DNA of 64,000 bases from Paenactinomyces guangxiensis (GTDB taxonomy: Bacteria; Bacillota; Bacilli; Thermoactinomycetales; Thermoactinomycetaceae), in assembly GCF_016055185.1 (NCBI RefSeq), contig NZ_JAECVR010000010.1:62001-126000 (forward strand), written 5' to 3'. The notes beneath the pieces were generated by a model, which was given only the letters and a program-made list of their open reading frames with translations, had not been told where the DNA came from and searched no databases. Positions 8,109-18,480 of the stretch are shown one piece after another. The first letter of the stretch is position 1; the number at the start of each line of letters is the position of its first letter. Position numbers and translations under genes: made by a program.

Positions 8109-9095
8109 TCAACCGCCCGCAGTTACAGCCGGTTTGCGGCGGGCGGCCTTTTTCCCTTGCCATGAGTTCCGGCGTTTTAATTCATCATCAATCGCATTTA
8201 AAACTTCCCATTTTTTGATGCTCCACATCGGCCCCATCAATAAATCCGGAGGCCCGTCCCCGGTGATCCGGTGAATGGTTACATCAGGGGGGAGCAGTTC
8301 CAGCGAATCGGCGACTAAGCGTACATATTGTTCTTTGTCCAGGAACCGGAGTAACCCCTGTTCATACTGCTTGACCATAGGGGTGTTTTTTAACAGGTGG
8401 AGCAGATGAATCTTAATTCCCTGAATATCCATATCAGCGCAGGCTTTTACCGTTTCTATCATCTCTTCTTCCGTTTCGCCGGGAAGGCCGTGAATGATAT
8501 GGACACAGGTGCGAATCCCGTGTCTGCGGAGTTTGTCTACTCCCTCCAGGAAACAGGCAAAATCATGTCCGCGGTTGATCAGTTTTGAGGTGTGCTCATG
8601 GATGGTCTGTAAACCGAGTTCAACCCACAGGTAGGTCCGTTGATTCAATTCGGCCAGGTATTCTACCACATCATCAGGCAAACAGTCCGGCCGGGTCGCG
8701 ATCGACAGACCGACAACCCCTTCCTGGGCGAGTATGGTTTCGTACATGTCCCGCAATACCTCCACCGGGGCGTAGGTATTGCTGAATGCCTGGAAATACC
8801 CCAGATATTTGGCGTTTGCCCATTTGGTGTGCATGCGTGATTTTACCTCGTGGAACTGTTTGAGCAGATCATCCCGCCGGTTGCCGGCAAAATCCCCGGA
8901 GCCCCTGGCACTGCAGAAAGTACAGCCTCCAACGGCCACTTTGCCGTCGCGGTTGGGGCAAGTGAAACCGCCATCCAGCGCCACTTTAAAGATTTTTTCC
9001 CCAAACACCCGGCGCAGATGGTGATTCCATGTATGGTAGCGTTTATCTCCCCAGAGGCGGGGAGTTTCTTTTGAAACTTTTAATGTTGGCTGCAT
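8109..9095 (-). CDS. ytqA: Radical SAM protein YtqA (YhcC/TIGR01212 family)
   Basis: The first ATG (9104) is too close to the AAAGG ribosome-binding site, so the ATG at 9095 is preferred, giving 328 residues. The cluster-binding cysteines lie in FTCPNRDGKVAVGGCTFC, the spaced-cysteine motif of this subfamily. SIATRPDCLPDDVVEYL and WVELGLQTIHEHTSKLINRG are further signatures of Elp3-like radical SAM proteins. The biochemical role is not established. Its constant neighbourhood with mnmM suggests a tRNA-modification link. Upstream gene of the ytqA-mnmM operon. Confidence 0.88.
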   Translation of the reverse strand: MQPTLKVSKETPRLWGDKRYHTWNHHLRRVFGEKIFKVALDGGFTCPNRDGKVAVGGCTFCSARGSGDFAGNRRDDLLKQFHEVKSRMHTKWANAKYLGYFQAFSNTYAPVEVLRDMYETILAQEGVVGLSIATRPDCLPDDVVEYLAELNQRTYLWVELGLQTIHEHTSKLINRGHDFACFLEGVDKLRRHGIRTCVHIIHGLPGETEEEMIETVKACADMDIQGIKIHLLHLLKNTPMVKQYEQGLLRFLDKEQYVRLVADSLELLPPDVTIHRITGDGPPDLLMGPMWSIKKWEVLNAIDDELKRRNSWQGKKAARRKPAVTAGG

Positions 9096-9322
9096 TTCAA
9101 TCATCCTTTTAATTTCAAAAAGCTATGATCCTATTATACACGATTCAGATGCTTAAGTTTGCAAATCAATGATTGAATCGGTCCTTGAGCCAAAAAAAGT
9201 CGGGAGTGTTTGGGTTTTGACATTTTTTATGGTGGAAGCAAAGTATTTCATCCCTTTCTGCCAATCTCCATTATAATGATGTTAGAATGAGGATTTATCT
9301 GTTAAAAAGAGAGGTGCCGGTG

Positions 9323-9949
9323 ATGAGCGTACGAGTGCGAACGTACACATTGGACGATTTTGATGGTTTATTGCAAGTGCAGCGGGAAGCCTTTCCACCT
9401 CCTTTCCCGGAGGAGTTGCTGTGGAACAGAGAGCAGATTGCCGCACATGTGGAAACATTTCCGGCCGGAGCGATGGTTGCAGAGGTTGACGGAATCATTA
9501 CCGGGTCGGCTACCTCCCTTATCGTTCAATATACTGGAGAACCGCATACGTGGGCCGAAGCGGCGGATGACGGGTATATCCGCAACAGCCATCAACCGGA
9601 CGGAGATAGCCTGTATGGGATCGATCTCTGTGTGCGTCCGGCTTTCCGCGGCCGGGGAGTTGCGCAAGCGTTGTATGCAGCACGTAAGGAGCTGGTTAAA
9701 AGCTTAGGATTAAAAAGGCTGATTGCCGGATGCCGCATTCCCGGATTCCATCAGTATGCCGGACAAATGGATGCCGCGGAATATGTGCAAAAGGTGGCAC
9801 ATGGTCAGATCAAAGATCCGGTATTAACCTTTATGGTGAAACAAGGCTTAAAGCCGCAGCAAGTTTTAGATGATTATCTGGAAGATGAGGAGTCACTGAA
9901 TAAAGCAGTTCTGGTTGAGTGGCTCAACCCGGGCCTGAAGGGGAGATAG
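9323..9949 (+). CDS. GNAT N-acetyltransferase paired with a nitrilase
   Basis: 208 residues from the ATG at 9323, with GAGAGGTG before it. An ATG at 9287 has no ribosome-binding site. The acetyl-CoA motif is clear in LCVRPAFRGRGVAQALYAAR, with a GCRIPGFHQYAG segment seen in GNAT proteins that occur next to, or fused to, nitrilase-like hydrolases. The nitrilase gene starts 4 bases after its stop, so translation is probably coupled and the two proteins likely act on one substrate. The substrate is unknown. Confidence 0.82.
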   Translation: MSVRVRTYTLDDFDGLLQVQREAFPPPFPEELLWNREQIAAHVETFPAGAMVAEVDGIITGSATSLIVQYTGEPHTWAEAADDGYIRNSHQPDGDSLYGIDLCVRPAFRGRGVAQALYAARKELVKSLGLKRLIAGCRIPGFHQYAGQMDAAEYVQKVAHGQIKDPVLTFMVKQGLKPQQVLDDYLEDEESLNKAVLVEWLNPGLKGR

Positions 9950-9952
9950 TTT

Positions 9953-10822
9953 ATGCTGGCTCATGTAGGTGTTGTTCAATATGCGATTCGCCCGCTGTCA
10001 TCAGAGAAAGACTTTTGGAAGGGGATTCAAAACCATGTGCGGGCCGCCGGAGAGCGTGGAGTGGAACTGCTTGTTTTTCCTGAGTATTTAACGGCTCATC
10101 TTCTGGCATTGCAACCCGCTTTGCCCCATCATGAAGCTTGTGCCTACTTAAATGGTTTTACTGACTCATATATACGTTTTTTCCGGCAATTAAGCAGGGA
10201 TACAGGCATCATGATTGTGGCGGGAACTCATATCCATGAGGAAAATGGGGCATATGTCAACGAATCGTTTTTCTTTTTTCCTACCGGTCGGATCGAAAGG
10301 CAAAAGAAACTTCATTTAACTCCTGAAGAGCGTAAGGTCTGGAAACTGACCCCGGGGGAAAATTTGCAAGTCTTTGACACCCCTGTCGGAAAGGTAGCTA
10401 TTTTAATTTGTTATGATATTGAGTTTCCGGAGTTATCCCGCATCGTTTCAGATGAAAAGGTGGAGATCATTTTAAATCCCACCTATACCGATACGATGGC
10501 TGGTTATTATCGGATTCGCCATTGTGCTCAGGCAAGAGCGGTTGAAAATCAAAGGTATATTGCTGTGTGCGGGATGACGGGGAAATTACCGGAGGTTCCG
10601 CAGATCGATACAGGGTATTCACAGAGCGGTTTTTTCTCCCCCTGTGATCATCCGTTCCCGCCTGATGGAGTACTATCTGTTTGTGAGGCAAATGTTGAAA
10701 CACTGGTTTCTTACCGGCTGGACTTAAATTTCCTTAAACAAAACTGGGAGCAGGGGCAGGTTTCCCCTTATAAAGACAGGAAGCAGGAACTGTACCACCG
10801 TTTAGAAAGAAAACCCTCATGA
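9953..10822 (+). CDS. Carbon-nitrogen hydrolase (nitrilase superfamily)
   Basis: 289 residues. The Glu-Lys-Cys catalytic triad is complete: FPEYLT (Glu), KKLHLTPEE (Lys) and ILICYDIEFPE (Cys). Members hydrolyse amides or nitriles of small molecules. The closest general type is the amidase branch found beside GNAT proteins. It starts 4 bases after the GNAT stop. A repeat element and then a hairpin terminator follow. Its natural substrate cannot be deduced. Confidence 0.88.
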   Translation: MLAHVGVVQYAIRPLSSEKDFWKGIQNHVRAAGERGVELLVFPEYLTAHLLALQPALPHHEACAYLNGFTDSYIRFFRQLSRDTGIMIVAGTHIHEENGAYVNESFFFFPTGRIERQKKLHLTPEERKVWKLTPGENLQVFDTPVGKVAILICYDIEFPELSRIVSDEKVEIILNPTYTDTMAGYYRIRHCAQARAVENQRYIAVCGMTGKLPEVPQIDTGYSQSGFFSPCDHPFPPDGVLSVCEANVETLVSYRLDLNFLKQNWEQGQVSPYKDRKQELYHRLERKPS

Positions 10823-11080
10823 TCTTGGCGCACACCCCTGGGATGAAAGTGTGAATCATGCCGGGCAAGCAGAATTCTTGGGAGCGGCTTTGGCGACCGA
10901 CCTGGCGGGAAAAACGGAACAAGGGAAAAAGCGAGGCAACACTTCTTTGAATCTGCCCTGCCGTTTGCCTGCGCCTCTTGTGCCGTTTTTGGAGCGGCCA
11001 TTTCCACCTTCCTCGCAGGGCGCCGATCGGGAGCGGGACAGAATTCTGCCTCCCCCCTTAGACACACACTTTCACAAAAA
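10811..11080 (-). repeat. MITE-like dispersed repeat, full copy 1
   Basis: About 265 bases that are clearly similar, in opposite orientation, to 41936-42208. Shared blocks on the minus strand include TGAAAGTGT at one end, GGCGCCCTGCGAGGAAG, ATGGCCGCTCCAAAAAC, CCTTGTTCCGTTTTT, and CACTTTCATCCCAGG with a CATGAGGG flank at the other. The two ends are imperfect inverted repeats of each other (TGAAAGTGTG near the tip; GCAGAATTCT further in, here on both sides). Short frames inside are not conserved between copies, so it is probably not coding. Confidence 0.75.
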
Positions 11081-11083
11081 ATA

Positions 11084-11112
11084 AGGAAGGGAGCTTTCTG
11101 GCTCCTTTTTTG
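11084..11112 (+). terminator. Terminator after the nitrilase/repeat
   Basis: GGGAGC and GCTCC pair around a short loop and are followed by a run of seven T. Confidence 0.6.
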
Positions 11113-11163
11113 TTTATATTGTGACAAAGGTTACAATGGTTTTGTACAGAAGGAGTGGATAAT

Positions 11164-12021
11164 GTGATAAAACTGATTGCAATTGATATGGATGGAACAT
11201 TATTAAGCAGCCGCGGAGAAATCAGTTTGGCCAATAAAAAGGCCATCCAACAGGCACAGCAAAAAGGAGTTCTGGTGGCTATTGCTACAGGCAGATCTTA
11301 TGAAGGAGCGATGAGGGTACTGCAACCCGCCGGAATCATTTGTCCGGTGATTCATTTGAACGGAGCCCGTATCTGCTCCGAAGAGGGAGTATTGTTACAG
11401 TCAATTCATCTGGATCGCCAGGTGGCCCTTCAGATTCATCAGGCATTTCAAGAGGCAGAGATTTACCATGAACTTTATACAGATGAAGGGATTTTTTCCA
11501 ATCGTGACGGACACAACCACCTGAAGGTGGAGATGGATAAGTTGCAAAGCGCCAATCCGTCCATTCAACCGGAAATGTTGCAGATGGCAGCCAAAAAACA
11601 ATTTCAGCAAGCCGAGGTAACAGAACGGAAACACTTGGAAGATGTAATTGTTGACTCGTCTTTTCATATCTACAAAATGTTAGCCTTTTCGATGATAGCA
11701 GAAAAGCTGGCCGAGGCACGCACCAAAGTCAGCGGATTAGAGGGGATTGTACTCACCGCATCAGCTGGCAACAACATCGAGATTAACCACCGTGAAGCGC
11801 AAAAGGGCATTGCTCTGGAAAGGTTGGCACAACAACACCGGATTCCCGCCGGGCAGACGATGGCGATCGGAGATAACCGCAACGATTTGTCCATGTTAAA
11901 AATAGCGGGTGTCAGTGTAGCGATGGGCAATGCGGACCAGGAAGTCAGAGAAGTATGTGATTACGTCACGCAAACCAACGATGAGGATGGAGTAGCAAAA
12001 GCGATTGAAAAGTTTATCTGA
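11164..12021 (+). CDS. Cof-type HAD-IIB phosphatase
   Basis: 285 residues from the GTG at 11164, spaced 8 bases from AAGGAG; an in-frame GTG at 11155 overlaps the ribosome-binding site. HAD motifs are IAIDMDGTLL (I), VAIATGRS (II), the conserved Lys in HREAQKGIALERL (III), and AIGDNRNDLSMLKIAG (IV). The large C2-type cap insert marks subclass IIB, which dephosphorylates sugar phosphates and cofactors such as FMN. Specific substrate unknown. Monocistronic by its surroundings. Confidence 0.9.
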   Translation: MIKLIAIDMDGTLLSSRGEISLANKKAIQQAQQKGVLVAIATGRSYEGAMRVLQPAGIICPVIHLNGARICSEEGVLLQSIHLDRQVALQIHQAFQEAEIYHELYTDEGIFSNRDGHNHLKVEMDKLQSANPSIQPEMLQMAAKKQFQQAEVTERKHLEDVIVDSSFHIYKMLAFSMIAEKLAEARTKVSGLEGIVLTASAGNNIEINHREAQKGIALERLAQQHRIPAGQTMAIGDNRNDLSMLKIAGVSVAMGNADQEVREVCDYVTQTNDEDGVAKAIEKFI

Positions 12022-12110
12022 TATCCCGGGAGAGGAAGAATTCACCAGTCAGCGTTTCATTTTGTAATCAATTGAAGAGTTTATGTAAAAGCTACAGTAA
12101 AAGAGGTTAT

Positions 12111-12149
12111 TTGACAAATTTTATCGAAGTTGTATTATTGTATTATAAT
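12111..12149 (+). promoter_or_regulatory. Promoter region of the pdh operon
   Basis: TTGACA (12111-12116) is followed after 16 bases by TATTAT (12133-12138). A second TATAAT lies at 12144-12149. The leader to the pdhA ATG is about 140 bases and A/T-rich. No known riboswitch was seen. Confidence 0.55.
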
Positions 12150-12274
12150 GTATTGTTTCAAACGGGGAGAATCAATAAAAATAAGTTTTTTTAGTGATTT
12201 TTTATTCCTGTTATAAAACAGTTTTGGCTTTTGAATATAACAGTTATGCGCTTCCACTTATAACTTGAGGATGA

Positions 12275-13396
<1,122 letters not shown>

Positions 13397-13399
13397 CAG

Positions 13400-14377
13400 A
13401 TGGCACAAATCACAATGGTAAAAGCAATTAACGATGCACTTCGTGTCGAACTCAACCGTGACCCGAACGTATTGATCTTTGGGGAAGATGTAGGGAAAAA
13501 CGGCGGTGTCTTCCGAGTTACCGATGGATTGCAAAAAGAGTTTGGAGAAGATCGGGTCTTTGACACCCCCCTGGCAGAATCCGGAATTGGCGGATTAGCT
13601 GTTGGCCTGGGCACTCAGGGCTTTCGGCCGGTTGCGGAGATTCAGTTCATCGGATTTATCTTTGAAGCGATGGACTCCATTGCCGTTCAGGCTCCTCGAA
13701 TGCGCTATCGGTCCGGAGGAAGATACAATTGCCCGGTTACCTTCCGCACTCCGTTTGGCGCAGGGGTGAAACCGCCTGAATTGCACGGAGACCCGCTGGA
13801 GGGGTTGCTTACACAAACGCCGGGGATCAAAGTTGTTGTTCCGTCCAATCCTTATGATGCCAAAGGCTTGATGATTTCCGCGATTCGTGATAATGACCCG
13901 GTCTTCGTCCTGGAACATTTGAAACTTTATTTCTCCAAAGGGGAAGTTCCCGAGGGTGAATATACCATTCCGCTGGGAAAAGCAAATGTAGTACGTGAAG
14001 GCAGCGATGTAACCATTATTACGTACGGGGCAATGGTACATACATCGCTCAAAGCTGCCGAACTCGCTGCTAGAGAAAGAGGCGCCAAAGTGGAAGTGAT
14101 TGACCTCCGGACCATCAGCCCGATTGACACAGAAACCATTATTAAATCTGTTGAGAAAACCGGCCGGGCCATCGTTGTTCAAGAAGCGCAAAAATCCGCA
14201 GGAGTTGCCGCGGAAGTAATTGCGCAAATTAATGAGAAAGCAATTCTGAAGCTGGAAGCTCCTGTGTTGCGTGTAACTCCGCCGGATACGGTCATTGCCT
14301 TCCCGCTGATCGAGGAAGAATGGATTCCCTCCGCTGCCCGTGTCGTTTCGGCAATCAATAAAGTTCTTGATTTCTAA
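13400..14377 (+). CDS. pdhB: Pyruvate dehydrogenase E1 component, beta subunit
   Basis: 325 residues, matching family length. [20 protein letters not shown] at the start and [17 protein letters not shown] are diagnostic of 2-oxoacid dehydrogenase E1 beta; [19 protein letters not shown] lies mid-protein. It forms the alpha2-beta2 heterotetramer with PdhA and supplies the catalytic Glu that activates thiamine diphosphate. ATG at 13400 with GGAGGG before it. The gap to pdhC (135 bases) is longer than elsewhere in the operon and holds a hairpin. Confidence 0.97.
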   Translation: MAQITMVKAINDALRVELNRDPNVLIFGEDVGKNGGVFRVTDGLQKEFGEDRVFDTPLAESGIGGLAVGLGTQGFRPVAEIQFIGFIFEAMDSIAVQAPRMRYRSGGRYNCPVTFRTPFGAGVKPPELHGDPLEGLLTQTPGIKVVVPSNPYDAKGLMISAIRDNDPVFVLEHLKLYFSKGEVPEGEYTIPLGKANVVREGSDVTIITYGAMVHTSLKAAELAARERGAKVEVIDLRTISPIDTETIIKSVEKTGRAIVVQEAQKSAGVAAEVIAQINEKAILKLEAPVLRVTPPDTVIAFPLIEEEWIPSAARVVSAINKVLDF

Positions 14378-14420
14378 CGTTAATACCCTGACCATTGCAA
14401 GTAACAAATCAAACAATCAA

Positions 14421-14460
14421 GCGGTGGCTGCGCACGCGGATCATAGGCTTGCGCCACCGC
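14421..14460 (+). promoter_or_regulatory. Hairpin between pdhB and pdhC
   Basis: GCGGTGGC (14421-14428) pairs with GCCACCGC (14453-14460). No T-run follows, so it is unlikely to end transcription. It could be an RNA-processing or stability element that sets the ratio of E1 to E2/E3. Confidence 0.4.
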
Positions 14461-14512
14461 ATCATCTTGTTTACAGAAGATGTAATTTCTGTAAGATGGG
14501 AGGAACACACAC

Positions 14513-15793
14513 GTGGCTTACGAATTTAAATTGCCCGAAATGGGTGAAGGGATTCAAGAGGGTGAAATCGTTAAGCTCCATGTTAAAGAAGGAGATACGA
14601 TCGAAGAATTTGAGACATTTGTCGAGGTGCAAACTGACAAAGCGGTTGTCGAAATACCTTCGCCGGTTACCGGAACAATCAAACAGTTGAAAGTAAAAGA
14701 AGGCGATATTGTTGCTGTTGAATCGGTCATCGCCCTGATCGATGCGGAAGGGGAAGCAGCTGCCGAAACCCCCGCTGAACCCCCGGAGCCCCCGGCAACA
14801 ACGGAAGAGAAAAAAGAAGAAAAAGTTCCCGCTGAAGCGCAAATTGCTGACGCAGTGGCAGAAACCAAAAAAGGGAATGTTTCCGCAATGCCTTCCGTGC
14901 GCAAGCTGGCCCGTGAGCTGGGAGTAGATATTACCCAGGTCAAGGGTACAGGTAAACACGGCCGCATTCTCGCTGAAGATGTGAAGAAATTTGCAGACGG
15001 CGGACAGGTGGAAGAGGCTCCTGCCGCTGTACCCGACAAAGAAGAAAGGCCGGCTGTTCAATTCACTAAGACAGCCGTTGAAACGACCGGCACCGAAGAG
15101 CGCATCCCTCTCCGGGGCATTCGCCGTACCATTGCCAAACGGATGGTGGAAAGCAAACACACCGCCCCCCATGTGACCATTATGGATGAAGTGGATGCAA
15201 CCGAGTTGATCTCCCTGCGCAAATGGGGGAAAACAATTGCAGAGGAACGGAATATCAAATTAACCTATTTGCCGTTTATCATTAAAGCGGTGATCGCCGC
15301 CCTGCGTCAATTCCCAGCGCTAAACGCCTCCATAGATGATGAGAAAGAAGAAATCATCCTCAAGAATTACTATCACATCGGACTGGCAGCTGCCACTGAT
15401 CACGGCTTGCTGGTACCCGTTCTGAAGGATGCCGACCGCAAATCCATTTTTGAATTGGCGGAAGAAATTTCCGACAAAGCAACACGGGCGCGTGACATGA
15501 AATTGGATGCGGGTGAACTGAAGGGAAGTACCTTCACTATTTCTAACATTGGTGGCTTTGGCGGACAATTCTTTACCCCGGTTATTAATTATCCGGAAGT
15601 GGCGATTCTGGGTGTGGGGACGATAAAAGAAAAACCGGTGGTACACAATGGGGAAATCGCGGTTCGTCCGCAAATGTTTGTATCCCTCAGCTTTGATCAC
15701 CGCTTGATCGATGGTGATGTGGCTGCCCGATTCCTGAGCCGGGTCAAACAACTGCTTGAAAGCCCGAATCTACTGATGATGGAGATGAGATAA
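14513..15793 (+). CDS. pdhC: Dihydrolipoamide acetyltransferase (E2) of pyruvate dehydrogenase
   Basis: 426 residues from GTG at 14513 behind GGGAGG. One lipoyl domain occupies residues 1-80, with the lipoylated Lys43 in [13 protein letters not shown]. An Ala/Pro/Glu-rich linker follows, then the E3-binding domain around [20 protein letters not shown], a second linker, and the catalytic core with SFDHRLIDG near the C-terminus. It forms the core of the complex, passing acetyl groups from E1 to CoA. pdhD begins 1 base after its stop. Confidence 0.97.
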   Translation: MAYEFKLPEMGEGIQEGEIVKLHVKEGDTIEEFETFVEVQTDKAVVEIPSPVTGTIKQLKVKEGDIVAVESVIALIDAEGEAAAETPAEPPEPPATTEEKKEEKVPAEAQIADAVAETKKGNVSAMPSVRKLARELGVDITQVKGTGKHGRILAEDVKKFADGGQVEEAPAAVPDKEERPAVQFTKTAVETTGTEERIPLRGIRRTIAKRMVESKHTAPHVTIMDEVDATELISLRKWGKTIAEERNIKLTYLPFIIKAVIAALRQFPALNASIDDEKEEIILKNYYHIGLAAATDHGLLVPVLKDADRKSIFELAEEISDKATRARDMKLDAGELKGSTFTISNIGGFGGQFFTPVINYPEVAILGVGTIKEKPVVHNGEIAVRPQMFVSLSFDHRLIDGDVAARFLSRVKQLLESPNLLMMEMR

Positions 15794-15794
15794 G

Positions 15795-17216
15795 ATGGTA
15801 GTAGGAGATCTTGCACAAGAAGTGGATGTTCTCGTAATCGGTGCAGGTCCCGGCGGTTATGTGGCCGCCATTCGGGCCGCACAACTAGGAAAAAATGTAA
15901 CCATTGTAGATAAAGGAGCATTGGGCGGTGTCTGCCTGAATCGCGGATGTATCCCGTCCAAAGCGATGATCAGTGCTGCTGAACGTTATACGCACATCAA
16001 AGAAGCCAGCGATGTGGGCATCGAAGTATCCGGCGATGTGAAAGTGAACATGCCCAAACTGGTTGAATGGAAAAATGGTGTTGTTAAAAAGCTGACCGGT
16101 GGCGTCAAATCGCTGCTCAAAGGAAATAAAGTGGAAATTGTTTCCGGGGAAGCTTACTTCAGCGGCCCGAACAGTGTCAGGGTATCCAATGATGAGTCGG
16201 CCCAAACGTATAAATTTAACGATGTGATTATCGCAACCGGCTCCCGTCCCGCTGAATTAAAAGTTCTTCCCTTTGACGGAAAACGGATTTTATCTTCCAC
16301 AGATGCTCTTAACCTGCAGGAAGTTCCCGAGCGTCTGGTGGTTGTCGGTGGCGGCTACATCGGTCTGGAACTGGGGACTGCTTACGCCAAACTGGGGGCA
16401 GAAGTAACCATCCTGGAGGGAACGAAATCCTTGCTTCCCGGAACTGACCCTTCACTGACCAAAATGGTAACCCGCAAACTGAAAAAACTCGGTGTGACAG
16501 TTGTTACTGAAGCAATGGTTCAGGGAGGCGAAGTAAACGGTGATGAAGTAACCGTTCGTGCGTCGGTGAAAGGGGAAGAAAAAACCTACACCGGCGACTA
16601 TTGCCTCGTATCTGTCGGACGCACGCCGAATACCGACGAGCTTGGCCTTGATATTGCCGGTGTGGAACTGGATGAACGTGGCTTTATCAAGATTGATAAC
16701 CAGTGCCGCACCAACGTGGATCATATTTACGCAATCGGGGACTGTGCCGGTGGTGCGCTGTTGGCTCACAAAGCAAGCTATGAAGCAAAAGTAGCTGCAG
16801 AAGTGATCAGCGGCCAAAATAGTGTGATCGATTACCAGGCGATGCCTTTCGTCATCTTCAGTGACCCCGAAATCGCCTACACCGGTCTTACTGAATCAGA
16901 AGCCAAAGAAGAAGGCTATGATCCTGTTGTCAGCCGGTTTGCGTTCCAGGCCAACGGGCGGGCCCTCTCCATGAATGCGGCCGATGGGTTTGTACAGGTG
17001 GTTGCTGACAAAGAGACGAAACAACTCCTCGGTGTGCAAATCGTCGGTCCTGAAGCTTCCACTCTTATTGCCGAAGCTGTGTTTGCGATCGAAATGGGTG
17101 CCAATGCCGAAGATCTGGCCCTTACGATCCACGCTCACCCAACTTTGCCGGAAACCCTCATGGAAGCGGCGGAAGGCGTTTTCGGAAATGCGATTCATAT
17201 GGTAAATAAAAGGTAA
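15795..17216 (+). CDS. pdhD: Dihydrolipoamide dehydrogenase (E3)
   Basis: 473 residues, with an N-terminal FAD site VIGAGPGGYVAAIRAAQLG, the redox disulfide GGVCLNRGCIPSK, the NAD site VVGGGYIGLELG, and the C-terminal HAHPTLPE with the catalytic His-Glu pair. It reoxidises dihydrolipoamide on PdhC using NAD+. Last gene of the operon, starting almost at the pdhC stop and followed by a strong terminator. Confidence 0.97.
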   Translation: MVVGDLAQEVDVLVIGAGPGGYVAAIRAAQLGKNVTIVDKGALGGVCLNRGCIPSKAMISAAERYTHIKEASDVGIEVSGDVKVNMPKLVEWKNGVVKKLTGGVKSLLKGNKVEIVSGEAYFSGPNSVRVSNDESAQTYKFNDVIIATGSRPAELKVLPFDGKRILSSTDALNLQEVPERLVVVGGGYIGLELGTAYAKLGAEVTILEGTKSLLPGTDPSLTKMVTRKLKKLGVTVVTEAMVQGGEVNGDEVTVRASVKGEEKTYTGDYCLVSVGRTPNTDELGLDIAGVELDERGFIKIDNQCRTNVDHIYAIGDCAGGALLAHKASYEAKVAAEVISGQNSVIDYQAMPFVIFSDPEIAYTGLTESEAKEEGYDPVVSRFAFQANGRALSMNAADGFVQVVADKETKQLLGVQIVGPEASTLIAEAVFAIEMGANAEDLALTIHAHPTLPETLMEAAEGVFGNAIHMVNKR

Positions 17217-17223
17217 TCCAAGT

Positions 17224-17256
17224 GAACCCCCGGAATGATCCGGGGGTTTCATCATT
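17224..17256 (+). terminator. Terminator of the pdh operon
   Basis: AACCCCCGGA and TCCGGGGGTT form a 10-bp stem with a 4-base loop. A T-run follows after TTTCATCA. Confidence 0.8.
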
Positions 17257-17280
17257 TTTTTGGATCTGAAAGGAAAACTA

Positions 17281-18183
17281 CTATTCAGATTTGGACAACA
17301 GAATAATGGTTGCGATGATGCACAAAGCACCCATCCATTCGATTGTACCAAAGGAAACATGAAGCCAGACGACAGACATGATGGCTGCCGTTAAAGGCTC
17401 GGCGCAGGACAGCAGGCTGGTTTCCGAAGGGCGTAAATACTTTAAACTCTCTAAGTAACAGTAAAAAGCGATCAAAGTACCGAACAGAATCACAAAAACA
17501 ACAAATAAAGCAGTTTTCAAATTCCATTCTCCTTGAATTTCCCACGGTGGAGAAATAAAAGAAAATCCAACTCCACCTACGATCATTCCCCAGCCTACTA
17601 CAAGGGTTGCCCCCCATTGTGCAAGTAATTTAGACGGTTGTAAAGTATAAAAAGCCAGTGTGAAGGCAGAACCGATTCCCCAGAACAAAGCCCACTCGGA
17701 GATGGACAGATCTTTCACCCGGCCGTCGGTAACCAGAAAAAAAGTACCTGAAAGAGCAAGAATGACGGCGACACTCTCTTTTCCGGAGGGCAGACGCCTC
17801 GATCTGACCGCTAAATAGCAAGTGATCAAAACCGGCGCCAAATATTGCAGTAAAGTAGCCGTTGCGGCATTTCCAGCCTGTATCGCGGCAAAATAAGTAT
17901 ACTGCACTCCCAACATTCCAATGATGCCAAATAACAGAAGACTGATTCTGTCATGTCTGGATTTCCAAATGGCCCACAAACCGTGTTTATTCTGAAAACG
18001 GGCTGCCGATAAGAGTAAAATACCGGAAACAAGCAGACGAATGACAACAAGCCACTCAGGTGTAAAACCGTCATTTTGAAATAAATGCTGGGCAACTGTA
18101 CCTGAAACTCCCCACAGGACAGCTCCGGTCAATACCAGGGCAAATCCTTTAACTCTTGCTAACGTTTGTGAGGCCCCAAGCAT
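17281..18183 (-). CDS. EamA/DMT-family transporter
   Basis: About 300 residues with ten hydrophobic spans in two repeats of the EamA domain (first: GAVLWGVSGTVAQHLF; second: SISEWALFWGIGSAFTLAFY). The PSETSLLSCAEPLTAAIMSV segment in the last part is the typical EamA C-terminal motif. The ATG at 18183 is preferred over 18192 for spacing from GGGG. Such carboxylate/amino-acid transporters usually export metabolites across the inner membrane. No substrate can be named. It converges on the pdh operon. Confidence 0.85.
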   Translation of the reverse strand: MLGASQTLARVKGFALVLTGAVLWGVSGTVAQHLFQNDGFTPEWLVVIRLLVSGILLLSAARFQNKHGLWAIWKSRHDRISLLLFGIIGMLGVQYTYFAAIQAGNAATATLLQYLAPVLITCYLAVRSRRLPSGKESVAVILALSGTFFLVTDGRVKDLSISEWALFWGIGSAFTLAFYTLQPSKLLAQWGATLVVGWGMIVGGVGFSFISPPWEIQGEWNLKTALFVVFVILFGTLIAFYCYLESLKYLRPSETSLLSCAEPLTAAIMSVVWLHVSFGTIEWMGALCIIATIILLSKSE

Positions 18184-18344
18184 AACAACCATCCCCAGTA
18201 TTTTTGATTTTCAAATGCTATATGTAATATATCGCATTCTAATATAATATACAATAACATAAATGAATGACCACAATGTTTTATTCAAAAATTAATAGAT
18301 GTTGCAACTTTAAAGCAAGATTATGCGTCTGTAAAAATAAAACA

Positions 18345-18416
18345 CAGATACAACCGAGGGTGAAAGTTTTAATCATGCCCTCCCCCTGTGATACACAACA
18401 CTTTCACAGAAAAAAC
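18345..18416. repeat. Miniature copy of the dispersed repeat (copy 3)
   Basis: A 46-base core runs from TGAAAG (18361) to CTTTCA (18406). Read on the minus strand it begins TGAAAGTGTTGTGTATCAC and AGGGGGAGGGCA, as in the copy at 41936, then jumps directly to the other end of the element (CATGATT...ACTTTCA). Both ends are kept and the ~190-base middle is missing, as expected of an internal-deletion derivative. It lies in the ~290-base gap between two minus-strand genes. The rest of this gap is A/T-rich promoter sequence for the DMT gene. Confidence 0.6.
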
Positions 18417-18442
18417 CCCCACTGGCCGGCCCGCCAGTGGGG
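18411..18442 (-). terminator. Terminator of the amidase gene
   Basis: On the minus strand CCCCACTGGC and GCCAGTGGGG form a 10-bp stem with a short G/C loop, followed by GTTTTTT. It abuts the miniature repeat. Confidence 0.8.
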
Positions 18443-18480
18443 AAAATCAACTCTTCTGAATCTCATGAATCAACAGGTGG

